Origin: Flavobacterium sp.
GTDB lineage: Bacteria > Bacteroidota > Bacteroidia > Flavobacteriales > Flavobacteriaceae
Direction of reading: 5' to 3'
Assembly: GCA_024644655.1 (NCBI GenBank)
Contig: JAHEHJ010000006.1
Location: 1-39,227, forward strand
DNA: 39,227 nucleotides
The translations under genes were made by a program, and so were the position numbers. A model generated the notes under the pieces. The model ran no database searches, was not told where the DNA came from, and saw only the letters and a list, made by a program, of their open reading frames with translations. How positions within the stretch are numbered: the first letter of the stretch is position 1; every line of letters starts with the position of its first letter. Positions 24,718-32,195 of the stretch are shown here, piece by piece.

Positions 24718-24747
24718 TTGCAATTATCAATTTAATAGTTATTTTTG
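24718..24747 (+). promoter_or_regulatory. Promoter of the DUF5916 gene
   Basis: TTG at 24718-24720, 19-bp gap, TATTTTTG at 24740-24747: consensus spacing. Predicted start near 24754, about 14 bases before the ATG. Confidence 0.6.
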
Positions 24748-24767
24748 TTAGTCAAATAAAATCATAG

Positions 24768-27245
24768 ATGCCGAAATATTCCTACTTATATGCATGCTTC
24801 TTCTTCTTATTTATCAATTCACTTTTTGGTCAAAAAAAGGTTCTTCAAACTCTTTTTACTGACGAAAAAATCACAATTGACGGTAAATTTGATGAGCTAG
24901 CCTGGGAAAAAGCAGCTGTTGCATCTGATTTTGTCATGATTAACCCCGACAACGGAAAACCAATTCCCAAGGAAAAAAGAACGGAAGTTAAGATTGTATA
25001 CAACAACGATGCTATTTATATAGCCGCCACACTATATGATAACGAACCCCATAAAATATTAAAAGAGCTTACCTCTAGAGATGACTTTGCTACGGCAGAT
25101 CATTTTGGTGTATTTCTTAATGGATATAATGATGGCCAACAAGAATTTCGCTATTTCGTAAGTTCAGCAGGAGTTCAACAAGACGGTGTTTATACCGAAT
25201 TTATAGGTGAAGATTTTTCATGGGATGCTATTTGGGATAGTAAAGTCCAAGTAACCGATTTTGGTTGGACTGTTGAAATGAAAATACCATATGCAGCTAT
25301 GCGTTTTTCTACTGAAAAAAAACAAACTTGGGGCCTTAATTTTTATCGAGAAATCAGAAGCACCAGACAGCAATACTCTTGGAACTTTTTAGACAATAAA
25401 ATAGGAAATGAAAGCACCCAAGCTGGAATATTAGAAGGGATTGAAAACATTCAAACACCAACTCGCCTATTCTTAATACCGTATGCCTCTCAATATGTTT
25501 ATACTAGTAAAACTCAAAAAACCTATGGGGAATTCAAAGGCGGATTAGATATTAAATACGGAATCAATGACGCTTTTACCTTAGACGCCATTTTAATACC
25601 CGACTTTGGCCAAACCAAATTTGACAATGTGGAGTTGAATCTAAGTGCTTTCGAACAACAATTTAGTGAAAACCGCCCATTCTTTACAGAAGGCACCGAT
25701 TTATTTAATAAAGGGGGGCTTTTATATACCCGTAGAATTGGAGGGGAACCGTCTTTAAGTCAAGATGCGCTTCAAAGTACTTTACCCGATGATCACATTG
25801 TTGATGATTATCCCAATACTATAAAACTTATAAACGCATTGAAAATATCGGGTAGAACCAAAAATGGTTTGGGTATTGGAGTATTGAATGCTGTTACAGA
25901 AAAAACAACTGCTACAATAAAAAATACTTTAGACAATAACAGTTATAGAAAAGTGGTGGAACCATTAGCCAATTACAACGAAATAGTTTTAGACCAACGC
26001 TTCAATAAAAACTCTTCCATTTCTTTTGTCAATACAAGTGTTATTCGAAATGAAGAATTTAGAGATGCCAATGTATCGGGATTGGTTTTTGACTTAAACA
26101 CTAAAAAGAATACCTATAACGTCAACGGTAGTTACAAGTATAGCTACATTAATGAATATGGAGATTTAGATGACCGAAAAGGATATACTGGACAATTGTA
26201 CATGGGTAAATCAAGCGGCAAATACCGTTTTGGTTTTGGTGGGGAATATTTCTCAAAAGATTACGACATTAATGATATGGGGATTAATTTCCAAACTCAT
26301 TACTATGCTCTTTATGGAAATGCGAGTTACAGAATAATAAACCCCACTAAAACATTCAATACTTTCCAAATATTTATAAATCCTTATTCCGAATTTGACA
26401 ATAAAACAGGGCGATTACAAGCAGGAAACATCAATGTTAACATTAATACTACTTCCTTAAAAAATGATTATTTTGGTTTAGGATTTAACCTAAAACCTTT
26501 GGTTACCAATGATTTTTACGAACCAAGATCTGTTGACGAAAAACTATTTGTAAACATTCCTCAATATATAAGTAGTTATGTATATTTCTCATCAAATTAC
26601 AACAGAAAATTTGCTTTAGATATCAATCCCTCTTATGCCTTTATCAATGAAAAAGGTAGAGTAAATTATGGATTATCATTCAGTCCTAGATACCGATTTG
26701 ACGACCATTTCTCATTAATCTATAATTTTGGTTTTAACCGACAAAATAAAAATGTAGGTTGGGCAAGTGTAGATGATTCCAACAACACTATCTTTTCAAA
26801 AAGGGACCGAATCACATACACCAACACTTTACAAGGTAAATATTCTATCAACAACAAAATGAATCTTTCCTTATCTATTCGCCACTATTGGTCCTATGTC
26901 ATTACACACAACTACCTTACTTTACAAAATGATGGTAGCCTTATAGACAATACCACTTTTACAGGAAATACCAATCACAATTTAAACTTGTGGAATTTGG
27001 ACCTATCCTATTCATGGTGGTTTGCACCAGGAAGTCAGATTTCAATATTATACCGAAACAATTCGGCTTTATCAAGTCAAGATTTCAACCATCGTTTTGA
27101 TAGCAACTTTTCAAAAGCAATTGACAACCAAAACCTCAATCACATCTTATCCATAAGTGTACGCTATTTTATTGATTATAATTCTATAAAGAACGCAACC
27201 GTTTTCGGAGCATTTACGAAGCCAAAAACAAGGGAACATTTCTAA
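24768..27245 (+). CDS. Exported CBM9-like / DUF5916 protein, probable outer-membrane protein
   Basis: An 825-residue protein with a signal peptide (MPKYSYLYACFFFLFINSLFGQ). Residues about 30-215 are a carbohydrate-binding-module-9-like domain (KITIDGKFDELAWEKA, then VKIVYNNDAIYIAATLYDNEP and WTVEMKIPYAAMRF). The remainder is the DUF5916 region: long alternating aromatic/polar segments such as NYNEIVLDQRFNKNSSISFVN and a C-terminal SVRYFIDYNS, consistent with an outer-membrane beta barrel. Function is unknown. Its length and architecture match other flavobacterial members. A strong promoter precedes it and gpmI follows in the same direction with its own -7 element. Confidence 0.88.
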   Translation: MPKYSYLYACFFFLFINSLFGQKKVLQTLFTDEKITIDGKFDELAWEKAAVASDFVMINPDNGKPIPKEKRTEVKIVYNNDAIYIAATLYDNEPHKILKELTSRDDFATADHFGVFLNGYNDGQQEFRYFVSSAGVQQDGVYTEFIGEDFSWDAIWDSKVQVTDFGWTVEMKIPYAAMRFSTEKKQTWGLNFYREIRSTRQQYSWNFLDNKIGNESTQAGILEGIENIQTPTRLFLIPYASQYVYTSKTQKTYGEFKGGLDIKYGINDAFTLDAILIPDFGQTKFDNVELNLSAFEQQFSENRPFFTEGTDLFNKGGLLYTRRIGGEPSLSQDALQSTLPDDHIVDDYPNTIKLINALKISGRTKNGLGIGVLNAVTEKTTATIKNTLDNNSYRKVVEPLANYNEIVLDQRFNKNSSISFVNTSVIRNEEFRDANVSGLVFDLNTKKNTYNVNGSYKYSYINEYGDLDDRKGYTGQLYMGKSSGKYRFGFGGEYFSKDYDINDMGINFQTHYYALYGNASYRIINPTKTFNTFQIFINPYSEFDNKTGRLQAGNINVNINTTSLKNDYFGLGFNLKPLVTNDFYEPRSVDEKLFVNIPQYISSYVYFSSNYNRKFALDINPSYAFINEKGRVNYGLSFSPRYRFDDHFSLIYNFGFNRQNKNVGWASVDDSNNTIFSKRDRITYTNTLQGKYSINNKMNLSLSIRHYWSYVITHNYLTLQNDGSLIDNTTFTGNTNHNLNLWNLDLSYSWWFAPGSQISILYRNNSALSSQDFNHRFDSNFSKAIDNQNLNHILSISVRYFIDYNSIKNATVFGAFTKPKTREHF

Positions 27246-27263
27246 TAATAGGATTATAAGCTT

Positions 27264-27271
27264 TATCTTTG
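27264..27271 (+). promoter_or_regulatory. Candidate -7 element of gpmI
   Basis: TATCTTTG matches TAnnTTTG and ends 17 bp before the gpmI ATG. No -33 TTG at the usual distance. Confidence 0.4.
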
Positions 27272-27288
27272 TTCCAAATAATTCTAGA

Positions 27289-28806
27289 ATGAACAAGAAA
27301 GTAATACTCATGATTTTGGATGGTTGGGGAAAATCTCCAGACCCAAAAGTTTCTGCCATTGACAATGCCAATGTTCCCTTTATAAATAGCCTATACACAA
27401 AATACCCAAGTGCTCAATTACGCACTGACGGACTCAATGTAGGTTTGCCTGAAGGGCAAATGGGGAATTCAGAAGTAGGACACATGAATCTAGGTGCGGG
27501 ACGAATCGTTTACCAAGATTTAGCCAAAATAAATCTGGCCGTTGCCCATAAAACAATGAGCCAAGAACAGCCTTTGATAGATGCGTTCCAATACGCAAAA
27601 AACAACAACAAATCCGTACATTTTTTAGGTTTAGTTTCTGATGGCGGTGTACATTCACATACCTCTCACCTAAGAGGGTTGTTAGATGCAGCCCAAGAGT
27701 TTGGTTTACAAAAAGTGTTCATACATGCGTTTACGGATGGGCGAGATGTTGATCCAAAATCGGGCCAAGGATACCTTCAAGATTTAGAAAACTACATCCA
27801 AAACACGAGTGCAAAAATAGCTTCCGTAATTGGACGGTATTTCGCTATGGATCGTGACAAACGATGGGAACGTGTAAAATTAGCCTATGACTTACTCGTA
27901 AACGGAACAGGAACACATACCACAAATATTGTGAACAGTATAGCCAATAGCTATGCCCAAGAAGTTACCGATGAATTCATACAACCATTGGTGGTTGTAG
28001 ATAGTAAAGATCAACCGATAGCTACGATACAAAATGATGACGTGGTGATTTTCTTCAATTTTAGAACCGACCGTGGTCGCGAATTGACCGAAGTACTTTC
28101 ACAAAAAGATTTTCATGAAGAAAACATGCACAAGTTGAACTTGTATTATGTTACCATGACCAACTATGACGATACCTTTAAAAATGTGCATATCGTATAC
28201 GATAAAGACAATGTTACGGAAACCTTAGGTGAAGTATTGGAAAAGGCTGGCAAAAAACAAATTCGAATTGCTGAAACCGAGAAATATCCTCATGTTACCT
28301 TTTTCTTTTCGGGAGGACGTGAAATACCGTTTGAAGGAGAAACTCGAATTTTAAGAAATTCACCAAAAGTGGCTACTTATGATTTGAAACCTGAAATGAG
28401 TGCCTACGAACTGAAAGACGCCTTAATTCCTGAATTACAAAAAGGAGAAGTGGACTTTGTCTGTTTAAATTTTGCCAATGGTGACATGGTAGGCCATACT
28501 GGAGTTATGGAAGCTGCTATTAAAGCTTGTGAAGCTGTTGATGCCTGTGTAAAAGAAGTTATTGAAGCGGCATTAGCCAATCAGTATACCACACTTATTA
28601 TTGCCGATCATGGAAATTGTGAAACGATGATAAACCCAGACGGAACACCTAATACGGCCCATACTACTAATCCAGTACCCATCATATTAGTTGACCCCGA
28701 ATTAAAATCAATTCACGATGGCGTTTTAGGTGATTTGGCACCCACCATACTAGAGTTGATGGGAATAGAAAAGCCCGCAGTTATGACGTGCAAATCCTTA
28801 CTATAA
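27289..28806 (+). CDS. gpmI: 2,3-bisphosphoglycerate-independent phosphoglycerate mutase
   Basis: Glycolytic/gluconeogenic enzyme converting 3- to 2-phosphoglycerate, a cytoplasmic Mn2+-dependent member of the alkaline-phosphatase superfamily. The 505-residue protein starts MNKKVILMILDGWG (metal ligand D11) and has the phosphoserine motif GQMGNSEVGH (S61). Later signatures are HAFTDGRDVDPKSG, FFNFRTDRGRELT, FANGDMVGHTG and IIADHGNCE, which supply the remaining metal ligands. Length is normal for the family. It is followed by a strong terminator and the 22-bp repeat array. Confidence 0.97.
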   Translation: MNKKVILMILDGWGKSPDPKVSAIDNANVPFINSLYTKYPSAQLRTDGLNVGLPEGQMGNSEVGHMNLGAGRIVYQDLAKINLAVAHKTMSQEQPLIDAFQYAKNNNKSVHFLGLVSDGGVHSHTSHLRGLLDAAQEFGLQKVFIHAFTDGRDVDPKSGQGYLQDLENYIQNTSAKIASVIGRYFAMDRDKRWERVKLAYDLLVNGTGTHTTNIVNSIANSYAQEVTDEFIQPLVVVDSKDQPIATIQNDDVVIFFNFRTDRGRELTEVLSQKDFHEENMHKLNLYYVTMTNYDDTFKNVHIVYDKDNVTETLGEVLEKAGKKQIRIAETEKYPHVTFFFSGGREIPFEGETRILRNSPKVATYDLKPEMSAYELKDALIPELQKGEVDFVCLNFANGDMVGHTGVMEAAIKACEAVDACVKEVIEAALANQYTTLIIADHGNCETMINPDGTPNTAHTTNPVPIILVDPELKSIHDGVLGDLAPTILELMGIEKPAVMTCKSLL

Positions 28807-28833
28807 AAAATGCCCCAAACGGGGCATTTTTTT
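28806..28833 (+). terminator. Intrinsic terminator of gpmI
   Basis: Stem AAAAATGCCCC (28806-28816) / GGGGCATTTTT (28821-28831), AAAC loop, T7 tract. It begins at the last base of the gpmI stop codon. Confidence 0.92.
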
Positions 28834-28861
28834 ATTTACAAGGTAGTAAATTCTCCTTCTT

Positions 28862-28997
28862 TTAGAAGCTTATTAATCCTTAACCTGACTGGCCTTTCAA
28901 ATCACCATGGTGATTTGTTAAAAAGACCATGGTGATTTACTCAAAACACCATGGTGATTTGCCTAAAAGACCATGGTGATTTAAAACAGGCTTCTAA
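28862..28997. repeat. 8-bp inverted repeat flanking the 22-bp array
   Basis: TTAGAAGC at 28862-28869 and its complement GCTTCTAA at 28990-28997 enclose the whole array. As RNA they could close a stem around it. An 8-bp match at this distance could be chance. Confidence 0.45.
28904..28982. repeat. Four-copy tandem array, exact 22-bp period, palindromic core ACCATGGT
   Basis: ACCATGGTGATTT occurs four times, at 28904-28916, 28926-28938, 28948-28960 and 28970-28982: a 13-bp invariant part plus 9-bp variable spacers rich in A. Each unit contains the self-complementary ACCATGGT. The base before it alternates C, G, C, G along the array. Unit 1 is extended to a perfect palindrome, AAATCACCATGGTGATTT (28899-28916), or 20 bp with the outer C/G. 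The units do not form an ORF, since 22 is not a multiple of 3. Confidence 0.95.
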
Positions 28998-29008
28998 GCC
29001 CATATAAT

Positions 29009-29051
29009 AAAAGGCCTTCAGCTTTTTATAAAAAGTTGAAGACCTTTTTTT
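29009..29051. terminator. Long terminator-like hairpin downstream of the array
   Basis: Nineteen-position stem between 29009-29027 and 29030-29048 with one mismatch (29015/29042) and one G-U pair, followed on the plus strand by seven T. On the minus strand the tail is only TTTTATT. It could end an array transcript (plus) or the acetyl-CoA hydrolase message (minus, stop 110 bp away). Confidence 0.75.
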
Positions 29052-29161
29052 GCTCCTCTAAAATCAAACCCAAAAAAGGAGCTCTATCAAAAAAACATGA
29101 AGTCTTTAGTAATACTATCAAATGCATTCTTACTGACAGTATAATTAGTATACGTTATATA

Positions 29162-30430
29162 TTAATGTAACATTTCAAAATAGGCCTTTGCAATACTTTC
29201 TTGATGGGAAGGATGTGCAATACGCACCATTTCTTCAGCCCTTTGTTTTAATGTTTTACCATACAAATCGGCTATTCCATTTTCAGTAATCACATAATGG
29301 ATATGAGCTCGTGTAGTCACTACTCCAGCTCCTTGTTTTAAAAACGGAACTATACGACTTTCACCGCGTTTCGTAATGGATGGAAGGGCAATAATTGCTT
29401 TACCTCCTTCACTTAAAGAAGCACCTCGGATAAAATCCATTTGACCTCCTACACCCGAATACATATTAGCGCCAATAGAGTCGGCACATACCTGACCAGT
29501 GACATCTACTTCTATTGCAGAGTTGATAGCCACCATTTTTGGGTTTTTACGTATACGAGCCGTATCGTTTACCATAGAGGACTCTTTCATTTCTATAAAC
29601 GGATTGTCATTGACAAAATCATATAAACGCTTAGACCCAATCAAAAAGGTGGCTAACACTCTACCGCGCAAAGTGCCTTTATAATTACAATTAATTACAT
29701 CATTCTCTATTAATTCAATTACTCCATCCGAAAACATCTCGGTGTGCAATCCTAAATCTTTGTGGTTTTTTAATTTACTCAATGCGGCATTAGGAATAGA
29801 ACCTATCCCCATTTGCAACGTACTTCGATCTTCAATTAAAGAAGCAATGTATTCTCCTATTCTCTCTTCTTCTTTAGTAAACGGTACTTCTTCATGAGAA
29901 TATATTGGGGTATCTACCTCAACCAAATAATCTATTTCATCCACATGCATAATACCATCTCCAAAAGTTCTCGGCATCTGAGGATTTACCTGTGCAATAA
30001 CAATTTTGGCATTTTCAATAGCAGCTAAAGTAGCTTCTATCGACACTCCTAATGAACAATATCCATGTCTATCTGGTGGAGATACGTGAATAAAAGCCAC
30101 GTCTAGTGGCACCACATTTTTACGAAATAATTGAGGCAATTCACTTAAAAACACAGGAGTATATGACCCATTTCCTGCGGCCAAAGTATGGCGGACATTA
30201 CCACCTATAAAAAAAGAATTCACATGAAAACTTTCAGCTAATGCGGGATTCGCATAAGGAGCTGGTCCTTCGGTATGCAAATGACAAACCTCTACATTGC
30301 GTAATTCAGCGGCTCGATCTGTCAACGCCTGAGTTAAAATAGTAGGTGCTGCCGCTGCCGCTTGCACATACACTCTGTCGTTAGATTTTACAACTTTTAC
30401 AGCTTCCGCTGCAGTAACATATTTGCTCAT
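29162..30430 (-). CDS. Acetyl-CoA hydrolase/CoA-transferase family protein
   Basis: Member of the family that includes acetyl-CoA hydrolase, 4-hydroxybutyrate CoA-transferase and propionate CoA-transferase. From the ATG at 30430 (MSKYVTAAEAVKVVKSNDRV) it has 422 residues; an upstream in-frame start at 30502 would precede the promoter and is rejected. Visible signatures: MGIGSIPNAAL, LHTEMFSDGV with the likely catalytic glutamate, SAIEVDVTGQVCADS, GVGGQMDFIRGA, and TENGIADLYGKTLKQRA near the C terminus. The acyl substrate (acetate, propionate, butyrate or 4-hydroxybutyrate) cannot be decided. It is a single-gene unit, divergent from map. TAACTTTG at 30446-30453 (minus) with TTG 16 bp upstream is a probable promoter. 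Confidence 0.92.
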   Translation of the reverse strand: MSKYVTAAEAVKVVKSNDRVYVQAAAAAPTILTQALTDRAAELRNVEVCHLHTEGPAPYANPALAESFHVNSFFIGGNVRHTLAAGNGSYTPVFLSELPQLFRKNVVPLDVAFIHVSPPDRHGYCSLGVSIEATLAAIENAKIVIAQVNPQMPRTFGDGIMHVDEIDYLVEVDTPIYSHEEVPFTKEEERIGEYIASLIEDRSTLQMGIGSIPNAALSKLKNHKDLGLHTEMFSDGVIELIENDVINCNYKGTLRGRVLATFLIGSKRLYDFVNDNPFIEMKESSMVNDTARIRKNPKMVAINSAIEVDVTGQVCADSIGANMYSGVGGQMDFIRGASLSEGGKAIIALPSITKRGESRIVPFLKQGAGVVTTRAHIHYVITENGIADLYGKTLKQRAEEMVRIAHPSHQESIAKAYFEMLH

Positions 30431-30445
30431 AACACTAATTTTAAA

Positions 30446-30472
30446 CAAAGTTAAAACTCTAAAATAAGACAA
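30446..30472 (-). promoter_or_regulatory. Candidate promoter of the acetyl-CoA hydrolase/transferase gene
   Basis: Minus-strand TTG (30472-30470), 16-bp gap, TAACTTTG (30453-30446), ending 15 bp before the ATG. The spacing is slightly short. Confidence 0.45.
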
Positions 30473-30529
30473 AATATGATAAAACTCATTTGACAGCAGC
30501 AATTATTCGTAAATCAGCATAAAATAATT

Positions 30530-30537
30530 ACTTTTGC
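30530..30537 (+). promoter_or_regulatory. Candidate -7 element of map
   Basis: TACTTTTG matches TAnnTTTG and ends 18 bp before the ATG at 30556. No -33 TTG at the usual distance; the TTGACA at 30491 is too far away. Confidence 0.35.
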
Positions 30538-30555
30538 TCCCTGAAAATAATGTGT

Positions 30556-31374
30556 ATGATCATTCAAAAAACCAGAGAAGAAATAGAATTAATGCGTGAA
30601 AGCGCTTTAATTGTTTCTAAAACCTTAGGTATGATTGCCTCGGAAATCAAACCCGGCGTAACTACTTTATATTTAGACAAATTAGCTGAAACATTCATCA
30701 GAGATCATGGTGCAGAACCTGGGTTTTTAGGCATGTATGGTTTTCCAAATAGTTTATGTGTGAGTCCTAATGCGCAAGTAGTACATGGAATTCCGAATAA
30801 CACCCCATTGCAAGAAGGTGATGTGATATCGGTTGATTGTGGTGCGTTAAAAAATGGGTTTTATGGTGACCACGCTTATTCTTTCGAGATTGGTGAAGTA
30901 GCCCCCGAAGTCAAAAAACTTTTGCAAGTTACTAAGGAAAGTTTGTACGTTGGAATTCGTGAATTTAAACTTGGCAATCGTGTAGAAGACGTGGGCAATG
31001 CGATTCAGAAATATACGGAAGCCCATGGTTATGGTGTCGTTCGCGAACTTGTAGGACACGGATTAGGAACCAAAATGCACGAAGATCCTGAAATGCCTAA
31101 CTATGGAAAACGTGGAAGAGGTAAACTATTTGTAGAAGGAATGGTTGTAGCAATAGAACCTATGATTAATATGGGGACCAAAAATATTAAGCAATTAAAA
31201 GACGGTTGGACTATCTTGACTGCTGATGGCAAACCAAGTGCTCACTTTGAACACGACGTTGCCCTTGTTGATGGTAAACCTGAATTGCTTTCTACTTTTG
31301 CTTATGTATATAAAGCATTGGGAATTGTAAGCAACGAGGAAGATGAATTTCGCAAAAACCCATTAGTACTGTAA
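30556..31374 (+). CDS. map: Type I methionine aminopeptidase
   Basis: Removes the initiator methionine from new proteins. From the ATG at 30556 the protein has 272 residues (MIIQKTREEIELMRESA); an ATG six bases earlier would add MC and is less family-like. The five metal ligands fit exactly, offset -3 from E. coli Map: D94, D105, H168, E201, E232, with H175 matching the catalytic H178. Signatures VDCGALKNGFYGD, ELVGHGLGTKMHEDP and EPMIN are clear. There is no N-terminal zinc-finger extension, so it is the short (type Ia) form. It is followed with a 1-bp overlap (TAATG) by a methyltransferase gene, so both are probably on one message. Confidence 0.97.
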   Translation: MIIQKTREEIELMRESALIVSKTLGMIASEIKPGVTTLYLDKLAETFIRDHGAEPGFLGMYGFPNSLCVSPNAQVVHGIPNNTPLQEGDVISVDCGALKNGFYGDHAYSFEIGEVAPEVKKLLQVTKESLYVGIREFKLGNRVEDVGNAIQKYTEAHGYGVVRELVGHGLGTKMHEDPEMPNYGKRGRGKLFVEGMVVAIEPMINMGTKNIKQLKDGWTILTADGKPSAHFEHDVALVDGKPELLSTFAYVYKALGIVSNEEDEFRKNPLVL

Positions 31375-32144
31375 TGAAAAAGATCTTTAAGTTCATTTTA
31401 AATACGATACCAAGACCCATCCTTATTCGTTTGAGTATAGTGGTGCGTCCTATATTGGCTCTTTTGTTGAAAGGCAATCGTTTTACTGACCCTATTGATG
31501 GCAAAAGTTTTCGAATGTTTTTGCCTTATGGCTATGGAAACCAACGAAATAATGTGTTATCACCAAGCACGCTTTCATTAGAAAGACACCGATTGCTATG
31601 GTTGTATTTACAAAACGAAACCGATTTTTTCACTACTAGTAATAAAAAGAAAGTATTGCACTTTGCCCCTGAACAAGAATTTTACAAACGATTTAAGAAA
31701 CAATCTAATATAGAATACACCACTACTGATTTGCTTTCTCCTTTGGCAGATGTAAAAGCAGATATTTGTAATTTACCGTTTGAAGACAACAGTTACGATA
31801 TTATTTTTTGCAACCATGTTCTAGAACACATACCCGATGATACAAAAGCCATGCAAGAATTGTATCGTGTATTAAAACCCGGAGGAATGGGGATATTTCA
31901 GATTCCTCAAGACTTAACACGAGCCACAACTTTTTCGGATGATAGTATCGTAGATCAAAAAGAGCGCGCGAAAATCTTTGGACAATACGACCACGTTCGT
32001 GTGTATGGAAGAGATTATTTTGAAAAACTGAGAAGTATCGGTTTCCAAGTAATTGAAGAAGACTACACCAATAAAATCTCCTCCGACTTAGTAACTAAAT
32101 ACTGCCTAGCACAAGGAGAGATAATTCCTGTTTGTTATAAATAA
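31374..32144 (+). CDS. Class I SAM-dependent methyltransferase (Methyltransf_11-like)
   Basis: A 256-residue protein with a membrane-proximal-looking, basic N terminus (MKKIFKFILNTIPRPILIRL) followed by the methyltransferase fold: motif I region VLHFAPEQEFYKRFKK, the acidic residue of TTDLLS, NLPFEDNSYDIIFCNHVLEHIPDD, and LYRVLKPGGMGIFQIPQ. Motif I lacks the usual glycine-rich GxGxG and reads HFAPEQEF, a variant I have seen in UbiE-like proteins but cannot tie to a substrate. The central HVLEHIPDD and RVLKPGG are standard. It overlaps map by 1 bp and ends at a strong terminator. Substrate unknown. Confidence 0.87.
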   Translation: MKKIFKFILNTIPRPILIRLSIVVRPILALLLKGNRFTDPIDGKSFRMFLPYGYGNQRNNVLSPSTLSLERHRLLWLYLQNETDFFTTSNKKKVLHFAPEQEFYKRFKKQSNIEYTTTDLLSPLADVKADICNLPFEDNSYDIIFCNHVLEHIPDDTKAMQELYRVLKPGGMGIFQIPQDLTRATTFSDDSIVDQKERAKIFGQYDHVRVYGRDYFEKLRSIGFQVIEEDYTNKISSDLVTKYCLAQGEIIPVCYK

Positions 32145-32145
32145 A

Positions 32146-32177
32146 AAAACCACCACACCTTTCGGCATGGTGGTTTT
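32146..32177. terminator. Bidirectional terminator between the methyltransferase and M16 peptidase genes
   Basis: 10-bp stem AAAACCACCA (32146-32155) / TGGTGGTTTT (32168-32177), 12-base loop. The T-tract is short on the plus strand and seven long on the minus strand, so it probably serves both converging genes. Confidence 0.85.
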
Positions 32178-32195
32178 CAATTCCAAATTGAATTT

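Larger units (their letters stand above)
28807..29161. other. Convergent intergenic region with a 22-bp repeat array and a long hairpin
   Basis: A 355-bp gap between gpmI (plus) and the acetyl-CoA hydrolase gene (minus), with no credible gene. In order it holds the gpmI terminator, an 8-bp inverted repeat pair (28862-28869 and 28990-28997) enclosing four 22-bp repeats, a long terminator-like hairpin (29009-29051), and GCTCCT/AGGAGC arms further on. Sequence from about 29085 to 29161 shows nothing convincing. Confidence 0.8.

Noticed and set aside
28904..28982. The repeat array read as a CRISPR
   Set aside because: Units are 13 bp with 9-bp spacers, the core is a perfect palindrome, and no cas gene is present in the window.
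29051..29081. GCTCCT/AGGAGC arms as a second terminator
   Set aside because: The loop is about 20 bases and no T-tract follows on either strand.
29097..29144. Fifteen-codon ORF (MKSLVILSNAFLLTV) after the long hairpin
   Set aside because: Hydrophobic and peptide-like, but ORFs of this length arise by chance and there is no promoter or conservation to support it.
30491..30496. TTGACA upstream of map as a sigma70 -35 box
   Set aside because: Bacteroidota promoters do not use this element and no TATAAT-like box is at the right distance; TACTTTTG at 30530 fits better.
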